From contig NC_084923.1 in NCBI RefSeq assembly GCF_958298935.1, positions 7,876,501 to 7,940,500 on the forward strand: DNA of 64,000 nt, given 5' to 3'. The translations under genes and the position numbers were made by a program. The stretch comes from Phragmites australis (taxonomy: Eukaryota; Streptophyta; Magnoliopsida; Poales; Poaceae). The notes beneath the pieces are model-generated. The model did no database searches, was not told the DNA's origin, and was given only the letters and a program-made list of their open reading frames with translations. Position 1 is the stretch's first letter. Each line of letters begins with the position of its first letter. Of the stretch, positions 37,195 to 48,213 are shown piece after piece.

Positions 37195-38366
37195 TCTTCC
37201 TCCTGCTGCGGCTGTGCATAAGAACAGCGACTTTTCGATCATTTTTTGCCTATCCGTTCCAAACTTTTTTGAGCTTTTTCAGTCCATTTTGGAAAACTCC
37301 TCTAAAAAAGGTTCCTTTTGGAAAACTGGAGAATAGTACCAGTTTGGAATTTTGGATAGGGCGCCGTCCTTTTTGACCAAAGGATGTCCTCAACTCCGTG
37401 GGCCCATTTGTCAGTCACAAGTACACGTCTCGGAAATTTGGAGTGGCTCCAGAGACAATTCCGCACGCAGCTAGACTAGCACTGCCGCTCGATTGATTCA
37501 TGTGAATGGAGGACCTTGACTCGAAGAGCGATCCGAGGAAAAATCATATCTCACGTGGGGATGGGCTCACTTGAAAATTATACGGCACACGAAATTGACT
37601 CCAGGTGGCCTGAAGTATCACAGTCGGCGTGCATAGACGCCAGCGTGTTGCAACGGTGATGAGTACGTACTTGTATTCTGCAGGGGGGGGGGGGGGGGGT
37701 AGCCGCTCGTATTGTCCAAGTGGTGCTAAACTAGATTAGTTCCGTGTTGTTTTGTTGATTGGCTCGTGATTTCATCGAGATATGATCCGATAAGACCTGG
37801 GATCTCATAAATGTACCTGTTATCCATGTTACAAGAACCTGCTATTTTTTTAATAAGGAAAATATCTTCGCTCAGATATTTTTATTAAAAAAGAACAGAA
37901 AAATGCAGACCGGCCCTCGGGGTCGAGCGGAGCGGCCGCCCCGGCCCCCAGGTCCCCATATGTATGAGATATCAGCAGTCTATATATTTTGGTCAGGCCC
38001 AAAATAATTAATCAAGTTCCAATTTAATTATGTGGTTATATGTTTTAATTTAATCGCACTAATTGGTGTTGTTTATAAAACTTGCAGGCTGTAGCTATGC
38101 TGCCTGGGCCTGCTATTCCTATACTGTCACTTGATTTTGATTATTACGGTTGAGGCCGTGATCGTGACTGATCGTGAATTTGTGATGGGCAATTACGCAA
38201 TCGGCATTCATGGTGAAGCGGCCCTATAACGTGCAGCATCGCACTTGCTGAGAAGGCTTGCATTCGGTGAGATGGTGACTCGTCTTATATTTCTAATTGG
38301 TGATCCTTTCGGCATTTCATCTGTTAATGTAATTTGTTTTTTAATTTTGAGCATATTCTTGATATC
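37195..38366. other. Intergenic stretch before the hAT relic
   Basis: It contains a G17 run (37683-37699) and an AT-rich hairpin (37848-37892). A leader-like region runs up to the hAT ATG at 38367. No gene is recognised. Confidence 0.5.
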
Positions 38367-38485
38367 ATGTCTTCTAGAAAGAATGCATCTGATAGCGAAA
38401 AAAGAAAAAATAAGAACCGAGTAGATGAGTTGATAGAACAAGGCTCAGAACTTTCACCCTCCCTACCGCACGATTCTAACTAGGC

Positions 38486-39080
38486 TGTTGGGATCGAAGT
38501 CTCAGACAAGATGGGACCTTCAGGGGTAGAACTGACGAAGGCCCGTTATGTGACGTGTACTGGAGAATGAACAGTCTGGAATCATGTTTACGTTTACACT
38601 GTGGCTCTATTTATAGCCCACACCCCGCAATCACAGACCCGGTTTACACTTATTACCCCCTAACCTACTACATTCCCGAAATATCCGGGGGCAATATGGT
38701 ACAATTAAACATGGTCCCATAATCACAACAGTGCCCATGACAGCTGGGCCCACTATCCGGCTATTTCTCAACCGAAGGGTGTCGAAGTCATCTCCGTCCA
38801 GCCTTCCGATGAGCTGCCTCTACCATCTCCAAGCGAAGCCTTGATCTTGTCTTCGCCACCACCAGGCGAAGGCCTGGCTCGGTCGTCACCGCTTCCAGGC
38901 GAAGGCCTGATCCCGTCTTCGATGCCTCCTGTCGAAGGCCTGGAGCGCAAACTGTAGCTTCGCCGGGTAGTCGGGGCAGACCAGTCTTCGCATCCATCGG
39001 ACCGGTTGTGGATGACTCCAACTCCAACTAACTTCGCAGTTGCCCTCGGGTATGGGGACGGCTGGGGATGATCCCCAACA
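38486..39080 (-). repeat. 3' LTR of the Tat element
   Basis: The 595-bp LTR starts TGTTGGG and ends CCCAACA, which are inverted short ends. It is followed on the plus strand by gtagccccct (39081-39090), the minus-strand polypurine tract. Confidence 0.93.
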
Positions 39081-39563
39081 GTAGCCCCCTACTGGCAAGG
39101 TTTATCTTCGATAGGCCAAGCTTGTAGAATTTTGAGGTATCTAAGCGCCATCCCCCTTCGGCCTATCGAAGTTGGTTGGAGGCAAAGCCTGGTTTTATTA
39201 TTGATATTATTGTTGTTATAATAATAATATATGTTATTATTATTTTTTTCTCTCTTTTTTTATCATTAATTTTTAATTAATTTAATTTATTTTTTTTTAC
39301 CTGTTGAAACGTTAGGGGTAACTGTTTGCATTTAATGTTCACGGTAGTTACCCGAGCGCGTTTTCCGACGTCGGTTGAGATTTCGATGCTGGTGGTGTTA
39401 ACCGCGCTCGACTTCTCCTATAAATACAGAGGCAGTCAAAAAAAAATTTCACCTTGCCTTTGTTTAGAGTCTTTGCTCTCGTACGAAGCAAGTTTGAGAC
39501 CTTCGGACAGCCTAGTCTCAGCCCCCTGTTCCCTTCGCTCCGCTTGGAAGTCCCTTGAACTCG
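39081..39563 (+). promoter_or_regulatory. Polypurine tract and leader of the antisense accessory gene
   Basis: The polypurine tract (39081-39090, minus strand) is followed by an AT-rich stretch (39190-39300). A TATA-like core, cctataaatacag, lies at 39417-39429, 135 bp before the accessory ATG at 39564. The TATA box is on the plus strand, so the accessory gene may have its own promoter. Confidence 0.6.
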
Positions 39564-42500
39564 ATGGCGCCGAAATACAGATCGTCGCTTCCGAATACAT
39601 ATTGGATTGGACAGTCCAAGATGGATAGCAAAGTTTTGGCTGGCCTTGTCAGGAAGGGGCTAATTGATGACGTATCTAACGTCCGGCTTCCCGGGAAGCA
39701 GGAGATTCCCGAACCCGCTGATGATGAAGCCATTGTTTTTGTGCATTACTTTAGGGCTGGCCTTCGACTTCCCTGCGACGAAATGGTAATTAAGGTGTTG
39801 AAGCTCTTCGAAGTGTACTTGCATCAGTTGACGCCCAATGCCATAGTCAGAATGAGTCTGTTCACTTGGGCTGCCCGATCTGAGGGAGTTAAGGCTTCCG
39901 CGAGGGCATTCTCCGCTGCGCACCGCTTGCACCATCAACCAAAACCCGTTTTTGTTCGCGGAGTGCAGAGCGAAGCGCACTATGGTTGTCTTAATTTCGC
40001 ATACCGCGTCGGCCTGTCCACTCCCGCGGTTGTATACAGGAACAAGTGGTCGAGCGACTGGACCCAATGGTGGTTTTACCACAAAGTTGAAAGCGAAGAG
40101 TATCTTGTATCGAAGTGCGAAGGAGTAAAGGGAAATCGCGCCCCTGATGTCCGGTTGAAAACATCGCAAGAAACGGCGCTTGAAGCCTTCGCACGGTGCG
40201 TGAAACATCTGTCAACTCGTGACCTGGTCGAAGAGTTTCTAGCGGCCGGCATCTGGCCTCTCAGCCGTGGCTGGAGTATGCCAACCTTCGGAGAGAAAGG
40301 GCCTGAGGGGCTCTGCCGTCCTCAGCCTGCTGTAGAGGGCTTCGCAGGTACCCTCTTGGACGTGTACTATATTTTGATTTAAATCTTGTTGCTTAACAGT
40401 TGTTTTAATGGTAACTTTGTTTATAGATTTGTCAGTGGCCGAAGTTGAAGCGAAGGTTGTGATGTTGGTTGGGAAGGTTACCCCTGGCGAAGCGCAACTC
40501 TGCGCAGACCAGGGGCTTAACCATAGGTTAAACAGGATTTTTGAGTACCGTGGATTGTCTTACGATGAGCGGCCGAAGATTTCGGCTGTCCTGCAGAGCA
40601 ACGTGGGAGGTTCCCCACCAGTAGAGATAAGCGAAGAGCCTATCGCTTGCCCTCCGGCGAAAAGAAAGGCTTCGGAACGATCGCCAAAAACTAGGCGTAC
40701 CAAGAAAGCTGTCGCACTGCGCAAAAAACCACGCGAAGCTGCGCTGGAGCCTCACGTGGAAACGTCACCGGAGGGCTCCGCTGCCTCGCGCGGCTTGACC
40801 CGTCGGGAGAGTTCCGAAGGAGTGCAAGAGGGCCAAGCGCCGAAATCCACGTTTTGCACACGCGTCGATCTTCCGACATTAATCCTGAGCGACGACGAGG
40901 AGTTGACGGGTGCGGGCGTGGCATCGGAGCCCGGTGTCCCAGAGGAGCCCGTTGATGAGGGCGGCGGCGACGTAGAAGTGGCAGGGCATTCATCGCCCTC
41001 CTCGTCGTCGACCTCATCTTCCGAAAGCGAAGATTCGACGCCAAGTGCGCCGCGATGGAGAGGGAAAGGCCTTATGGGTCTTGGCGGGCTGCTTGACGCG
41101 AAGGCCCTTGCTCCCGAGGCTTTGCGGCCCGCCTGTTTTGAGCCGAGTGCCGGGGAGGTAAACGATGCGAAGAGGATTTTTGGCTCCTTCGTTCTCCCTG
41201 AGATCGAGATCCCGCTTGGGCGGAAGTCTTCGACCAAATTGATTGATGCTTCTGATGTGGCAATTGCGAAGGTATATTGTATCTTATCTTTGAATGAAAT
41301 AAAGGAAATTTTGTATTTACTAAGTTGTCAGTTGAAATTTCAGGTTTTACTTCTCTCCCGAGCTCAACGCAAACAAGCAGAAAAGTCTGAAGCCCGCGCC
41401 CGAAGCGTTGAGGGCCAGATTGAACTGCTACAAAAACGGGCAGAGAAAGCTGAGAGTCAGAAGCGCGAGTTGTCATGGCAAGCGAAGGATGCAGAATTGC
41501 GATCGGAGAAGCTCGAAGCGGAGCTCGAAGCGTTGCGTGCGGCGAAGGATATTGCTGACGGCGAAGTGAATCGTCTCCGTCAGAATTTGCAATCCTCCGA
41601 AGTGCAAGTTTGTGAACTGCAATCAGAGTGCGCATCGGAGAGAGAAAGAGCGGAGCGGCTGCAGATTGAACTGGGCGAAGCGAAGGCTTATAACGAAGAT
41701 GCTCTTAACGTCATTGGGGAGCTTGAGCCGAAGGCGGTAGCCGCCTGCGAAGCAATCAGCCATACATTTGAAGGTATAGGCGCCTCGGCAATTCCTCCAT
41801 CAGTTGAACTCGTCGGACTGGGTGGACTTATTGGTTGGATCCACGAGACCAGCAGTAGCCTGCTTCCAGCCGCTCAGCTATATGGAGATTTCTGCGCCAT
41901 GGTCGCCGCCCGGAGCCTCGTGCAGTCTGTGGAGATGACGGGTTGCAACCATCATACTGCCCTTCAATGACCCTCCTTCCAGTATCCTTCGGATCTGTCG
42001 ACTTCGGCTGTTACCAAGTCGTCGAAGAGCACCGCCCGTTCATTCACCACCAATTATTGGTGTAAGTATGGGCGCAAGCTAGCTCTTCGAGAGGCCGAAG
42101 TGAATCGTCAAAGGGTACAGATTCCAAACTTGCGGGTTTTTTTCGAAGGCAATAATTTGTTTATTGTTAAAATTTATAGGCTAAGGTGAGGGAGGACACT
42201 TCGTCGAAACCGACTAATACGGCGGCCGAAGATACTGGGAAGGTGTGATGAATTGGCGCGAAGGGTCGTTGTCATATTTTGGTTTTGTCATTTAGAATGC
42301 AATACAGTGGCTGTGTAATACATTATGTATTAATGTCGAAGTGATATTGACCTTTTTGCGCTCCCTGCGCAGGTCCTTGCTTCGGACACTGTGCAGGTAG
42401 CCGAAGAAGCTGTTCTTTTGACTATGATGAGGGATAATTTTTATGTCTCCTGGTCCTGCTGGGAATCATTTCAACGCCGCCATGCTGATATCGACTTGGA

Positions 42501-42921
42501 ACGTTATTGGCACACGAAGTGTAGATCGTACGACGATATGAATGCTAGGACGAAGGCGTTTTGGAAATCAGTTCTTCCTTCAACGATAGTTAACCGGCGA
42601 GCTGAACGAATTCTTCGCCGCGAGGCAAGAGAGAACATTGATGGTGCATCGGTACTTCTTGAACCGAAAATTGAACCGCAAGACAACGAGCCGTTTTGCC
42701 GGAGACCCCAATTGTGTTATCGGCGTGGTCCCTCTTCGCAAGTAGCTAGGCGAAGTGGTAGTAACAACAGATCTTCCATGCCGACGTGTTGTAATCAAGT
42801 TGGGGCCACTTCGGCCCCATCATCGCGTTTCCATGCCAGCGAAGGCATCGAGTATCAATTTTATTTTAGTCGCTTGTATAAGGATTTTGTTGATCCAGAG
42901 GTTGATTTAGATGCGGAATAA
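39564..42921 (+). CDS. Antisense accessory gene of the Tat element, intron-containing, coiled-coil protein
   Basis: It is on the strand opposite gag-pol. Exon 1 is 39564-40347 (MAPKYRSSLPNTYWIGQSKM…), ending at a GT donor. Exon 2 starts at 40427 after TTTATAG and joins in phase (Asp codon). A 72-bp GT/AG candidate intron (41272-41343) is also in frame if retained. The frame ends at 41968-41970. A further open part (about 42394-42921) may be another exon, since TAG- and GT-rich spacers separate it. The N-terminal part (about residues 1-260, with LHQLTPNAIVRMSLFTWAAR) is the region annotated in plants as 'transposase (putative), gypsy type'. A low-complexity acid/Ser segment follows, then a coiled coil of about 110 residues (encoded 41360-41700) rich in E, A, K and R. 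No catalytic motif is visible and the function is unknown. The N-terminal frame is intact. Confidence 0.65.
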
Positions 42922-43299
42922 ACTTGGTTTGTGTTGTGACTTGCTGTTGTTTTTTTGTCTCACTTCGCACGTCGCGCGGAGTATGTTTTTTTTTTGTTCA
43001 ATTCTCCCGGATCGTAAGTCAAATTCTCCGGGTTGACTTTCTTGACGAAAACCATCCCCCGATTTTCGCCGCAGTTTCCTGCGATTCCATTGGGTTGGTA
43101 ATCTTATGTTAATTAGTGTTACACTTGCGAAGCGCCGTCCCCCGCCCTACTTTTACTCGCAGGTAACTTCGGCCTACTTTGGGTGGATCGATGTCTGATT
43201 CTTAGACTTCGAAGTTTTCCGCCTTCTACTTGTTTTCTCCGTTAATATTTATGCTTGCAGTTTTAGTGCTGTGCCTTTCGGTTGGAGTAGGAAAATTTC

Positions 43300-44016
43300 G
43301 TCGTAGGTTTGCTTATTCCTTCAGTGCGGGAGCAAGCACTCTCAGCCCACGAGTTCCGCCGAAGTTCGCTTTCCACCGATCGCCTTGACGATACCTTGTT
43401 TGAGCGAATGTTTGTTTTTTCCTTCGGTGCGGGGGCAGGTACTCTTAGCCCCCGACTTTTATCAAAGCTCGCTGCCTTTTATTTGGCTTGGCGATGCTTC
43501 GTTTAAGCGAAGGTTTGTTTTTTCCTTCGGTGAGGGGGCAGGCTCTCTTAGCCCCTGACTTTTATCGAAGCTCGCTGCCTTTTATTTGGCTTGGCGATGC
43601 TTCGTTTAAGCGAAGGTTTGTTTTTTCCTTCAGTGCGGGGGCAGGCTCTCTTAGCCCCCGACTTTTATCGAAGCTCGCTGCCTTTCATTTGGCCTTGCGA
43701 TGCTTCGTTTAAGCGAAGGTTTGTTTTTTCCTTCAGTGCGGGGGCAGGCTCTCTTAGTCCCCGACTTTTATTGAAGCTCGCTACCTTTTATTTGGCTTGG
43801 TGATGCTTCGTTTAAGCGAAGGTTTGTGTTTTCCTTCGGTGCGAGAGCAGGCACTCTTAGCCCCCGACTTTTATCGAAGCTCGCTGCCTTTTATTTGGCT
43901 TGGCGATGCTTCGTTTAAGCGAAGGTTTGTTTTTTCCTTCGGTGCGGGGGCAGGCACTCTTAGCCCCCGACTTTTATCGAAGCTCGCTGCCTTTTATTTG
44001 GCTTGGCGATTTTTAT
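43300..44016 (+). repeat. 103-bp tandem array, about seven units
   Basis: Units begin near 43300, 43402, 43505, 43608, 43711, 43814 and 43917. Each holds ttccttcggtgcgggggcag, then tcttagcccccgactttta, then a conserved tcgctgccttttatttggct-like segment. Within each unit cgggggc and gcccccg are inverted arms about 11 bp apart. Later units are nearly identical; the first is more diverged. The array lies between the ends of the accessory gene and integrase. Confidence 0.92.
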
Positions 44017-44349
44017 AATCCCGCGAAGGTCGTAAGTGTATGCTTTCCTGCTTACACTTTGCACCTTATTACGGTCGTCGATTGGTGCGCCAATCTTGTG
44101 AGGTGACGCACTTCGACGAAAGGTAGTGCTACTCGAGACAAGAAATATTTCTGGGGGTTTCTATCTTTGTTCATATGGGTTTCTGCCTCGTTAAAAACCT
44201 CACCCCCTAGCGAAGGGGTCCCCCTGTGAGGAAAAGAGTGCAGTACCCTTACATGATAATTACATGGGCTTGTACGGAAACTAGAAAAAACAAAAAATAA
44301 AAAATAAAAAATAAAAATTACATTGGAGTCTCGGACTTATGCTGCCGAT

Positions 44350-45503
44350 TCTCAAGCATAAAACTTGCGAAGATTGTCTGCGTTCCAAGTGTGTGGAAGC
44401 TCTTCACCTTCCATATTCGCCAGATGGTACGAACCGGGTCTCAAGGATCTTTTAACTATGAAGGGGCCGTCCCATTTGCTATGAAGTTTGCCAAACGATG
44501 TTGCTGTACCAAACCTTCGCAATACCAAATCTCCTGGTGCGAAGGCATTTTAAGATACGTTCTTGTCTCTCCATTTTCTTGTCTCTTCTTGGTAAGTAGC
44601 CAGGTTTTTGGCGGCTTGCAATCTTACTTCTTCGAGGGCTTCTTTTGACGAAAGTTCATCACATTGCTCTACGTCATTCCCGACCCTGAATGATTTGGCT
44701 TTCAATTCTTCGGGGGTCATGGCCTCTTCGCCAAATAGTAGGCGGAACGGCTTGTAGCCTGTTGGTCTTGCGACCGTTGTTCTTAATGACCATAACACCT
44801 TGGGTAGTTCTTCGACCCACTTTCCTTTCGGCAATCCTTGAAGACGCTTCGCAACTCCTGCAAAGATGATACCATTTGCTCTCTCAACTGCGCCATTGGA
44901 TTGCAGGTGGTAGACTGATGCGAACATTAACTTTATGCCCAGGCTATTACAGAATTCTTTAAATCCAGTACTATCGAACTGAGTACCGTTGTCCACAGTC
45001 ACTTCGCTTGGAACCCCGAAGCGGCACACGATGTTCTGCCATAGGAATTTTTGTATATTTTTTTATATTATGCTTACGAGTGGCATTGCTTCTACCCATT
45101 TTGAGAAATACTCTACCGCCACCACGGCGTAGCGCAAATTTCCTGGGGATATTGGCAGTTGTCCGACAATATCAATTCCCCATCGCCGTAATGGCCAAAT
45201 TGGCGGAATGAGTTGTATCTTCGTTGTCGATCTGCTTGATCCCTTCGCCCAAAATTGGCACTGTTGGCAACTTCGTACCAGTTGGTCTGCATCAATTACA
45301 GCCGTTGGCCAATAGAAGCCCTGCCTGTATGCTTTTCCTACCAAAGCCCTTGTTCCAATATGTGAACCGCACAGCCCGCTGTGAATTTCTCTTAACAGTT
45401 GTTGGCCTTCTTTCTGAGATATGCATCGTAAAAATGGTGCGCAAACTCCTGCTTTGTACAGATCTTCGTCTATAATTTTATAATTTCTTACTCTTTGAGC
45501 CAT
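44350..45503 (-). pseudogene. Integrase region of the Tat element
   Basis: Minus-strand frames 45503-45063 and 45029-44550, with a tail to about 44350. The HHCC zinc-binding part includes REIHSGLCGSHIGTRALVGK and SCQQCQFWA. The catalytic core shows the D, D and E of the DDE triad in WGIDIVGQ, VTVDNGTQF and GAVERANG. The C-terminal tail continues after a stop at 44550. In family members integrase inserts the cDNA. A frame break near 45045 and the stop at 44550 disable this copy. Confidence 0.85.
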
Positions 45504-46410
45504 GCACTTTTTTCGACGTGATCTTCGATACTGCTTTGACCCCGCAGATATGCTATTATCGGGAGACGCCAGTCTTCGTTTTCAACCGATGCGACTATTT
45601 GTATCTGGCTGGAATTGTCATCGCAGGCCGATTTACTTAGTTTCTGATAGAAGACATCTGGAGGCATGGGCATGTTTTGCGAAGCTGCTTACGCTAGGTC
45701 ATCTGCTTCGTTGTTATCATTTCTTGATACACTCTTCACCGTGAATCCGACGAAGTACTTTTCCATCTTTCGCACTGCTGATATGTACTTGACAAGTTCT
45801 GGTTCCTTTGCTTGGAATGTTTTTTCAATCTGGCTTGCTACAACCTTCGAGTCTGTTTTGACAAGTATTCTTCGAACTCCCAAAGCCTTCGCCTTGCGAA
45901 GTGCCAGGAGTACAGCTTCGTATTCCGCCGTATTGTTTGTGGATCGGAACTCCAACCTTGCAGCGTATCGCAGCTTCGCCCCTGACGGTGAGAATATTAC
46001 CGCCGAGACTCCTGCTCCTGCCGCTCCCCAAGCTCCGTCACAGTATGCGGTTCAGGTTGGTTCTGCTGTTTCGTCATCCGAAGGTTCAGTTGAAGGTGTC
46101 CACTCTACCACAAAATCCGCCAATGCTTGTGATTTTAATGATGTTCGTGCTGCGAAGACAATCATGAAAGGAGCTATCTCTGTTGCCCACTTTGCTATTC
46201 TTCCGATGGCCTCTTTGTTTTCAAACATGTCTCGAAGGGGTAGGGAAGTTGGCACTGTGATCTTGTGAGAAGCAAAATAGTGGCGAAGCTTGCGGGATGC
46301 CATTACAAGTGCGTACGCCACTTTTTCCAGCTTGGTGTATGACTTTTTCGGTCCTGCTAGTACTTCGGATACGTAATAGACTGGTGCTTGCAACACTCTG
46401 GTATCTTCGA
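45504..46410 (-). pseudogene. RNase H region of the Tat element
   Basis: A frameshift near 46400 separates this from RT. The connection piece (KLEKVAYALVMASRKLRHYF) is followed by a stop near 46052. Then comes the RNase H core with YCDGAWGAAGAG, NNTAEYEAVLLALRKAKALG and VKTDSKVVAS, showing the D, E and D metal-binding residues. Another stop occurs at 45689. RNase H removes the RNA strand during reverse transcription. Confidence 0.8.
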
Positions 46411-48117
46411 TTTTTTTTCCTGCACGAGAACAACGCTGACTGCTGACGGCGAAGCTGCTATGTATAACAGTAAATCTGCGTCCGGATCCGGGCTGGTTAA
46501 TGCTGTAAGCTTCGCCAAGTATACTTTTAATTCATCGAAGGAAGCCTGTTGTTCGGCACCCCATTGGAAAGGTTCAGAACTCCTTAACACCTTGAAGAGT
46601 GGTAGACTTCGCTCGGCGGATTTTGCGATGAACCTGTTCAATGCTGCTAGTCTTCCTGTCAAGCGTTGGGCTTGCTTTCTATTATGTGGCGGTTTCATGT
46701 CCAGGAGCGCCTGTATCTTCTGAGGATCCGCTTTGATTCCTCTCTTCGACACTAGAAACCCTAGAAGTCTTCCTGATTGCACCCCGAAGACGCATTTCTC
46801 TGGGTTTAATTTTAAACCTGCACTTCGCAGATTATCGAATGTTTCCCGTAGGTCTTCGATGTGTTGGTTTTTCCTGGTACTTTTTACTACTATGTCATCA
46901 ACATAGGCCAGTACATTTCGTCCCAGCTGCGACTTTAACGTAGCTTGCACCAATCTTGTAAAGGTTGCTCCAGCATTGCGGAGTCCAAAGGGCGTTCTCA
47001 CGAAGCAGTATGTTCCGAAGGAGGTTCTGAAACTTGTTTTTTCTTCATCTTCCTTTGCCATCCATATTTGATGGTAACCAGCATAGGCATCGAGGAAACT
47101 TAACATCTCGCACCCGGCTGCGGAGTTTATAAGCTGGTCAATTCTAGGTAACGGAAAGTCATCTTTTGGGCAGGCTCTGTTTAAGTCTGTGAAATCGATG
47201 CACATTCTCCATTTTCCATTGCTTTTTCTTACTAATACTGGGTTAGCTAGCCATTCCGAGTGTATAACTTCGCGTATTACTCCGGCATCAAGCAATTTTT
47301 CTACTTCGACTTTTGCTGCTTCCTCCCTTTCCCCCGAAGCCTTTCTAAGCTTTTGTTTCCTTGGCTTCGCTCTGGGGTCCACATTTAACTTGTGCTGAAT
47401 GATGCTTCGACTTACTCCTTGCAGGTCCCTGGGGGACCATGCGAATAAGTCGCTGTTTGTGTGAAGGAATACGACTAGTTGTTGCTGATATTCTTCCGGG
47501 GCTTCCGCCCCTATCGTAATCTTCTTATCTTCTTCATGATTCAGTGGTACTACTTTGGTAGGTCCTTCTGGTGCAGCCTTTGTGCATTTCTCTACGATGT
47601 TGCTTCTTTGCCCTGCTTCGGCCTCCGTCGAAGGGTCTTCGATGTTGTGGACATTTATTCTCCCTGGGGCTATGCCTACTTCGATTCGCCTAGCAACTCG
47701 CTGATCTCCCAGGATCTTTATGACTCCTTCTGGGCCAGGTATCTTCATGCACAAATAAGCGTGGTGCGGGACTGCTCTGAATTTATTGAGGAACCCCCTC
47801 CCAAATATCGCATTGTATGGGTAATTAATATCTACCACGTCGAAGGTGATTTCCTCTGTGCGGAAATTTGTCTGTTCGCCGAATGACATTGGGATTGTTA
47901 ATTTCCCCAAGGCGTTAATTGCGCTTCCGCTGAAGCCCAGCAACGGCGACCCAGCTTGTTTCAGGTCATCTCTTCGCAGCCCCATCTTATCGAAGGCATT
48001 GGCGAAGATAATGTCTGCAGAACTTCCTCCATCGATCAATATCCTGTGTACTTCGCTTCCCGAAATGTTCGCAGTAATGACTAGGGCATCTGTGTGCGGA
48101 TAATCTAATACCCTCAT
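46357..48117 (-). pseudogene. Protease and reverse transcriptase region of the Tat element
   Basis: A 586-codon open frame. The retropepsin-like active site reads [12 protein letters not shown] (near 48040). RT motifs are in order: [38 protein letters not shown] and LAYVDDIVV (catalytic DD near 46900). The frame then runs off at the junction with RNase H. The DGGS variant and the RT wording fit the Tat lineage. This segment alone is uninterrupted, but the polyprotein around it is broken, so I call it non-functional as a whole. Confidence 0.9.
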
Positions 48118-48213
48118 GTCCTCTTGCGAGAATGTGATGGGAATGTTAGACTATCTTGAATTAACGTATGTTGGTCCTACTCCGACGTGGTTAACCCTTC
48201 GTACGTATTCTTT

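Noticed and set aside
43300..44016. CRISPR-like appearance of regular repeats
   Set aside because: Units are directly adjacent without unique spacers and the context is a plant retrotransposon.
43488..44018. Repeated plus-strand ORFs sharing LSEGLFFPSVRGQALLAPDF
   Set aside because: They are generated by the 103-bp tandem array; the period is not a multiple of three and each ORF ends in the next unit.
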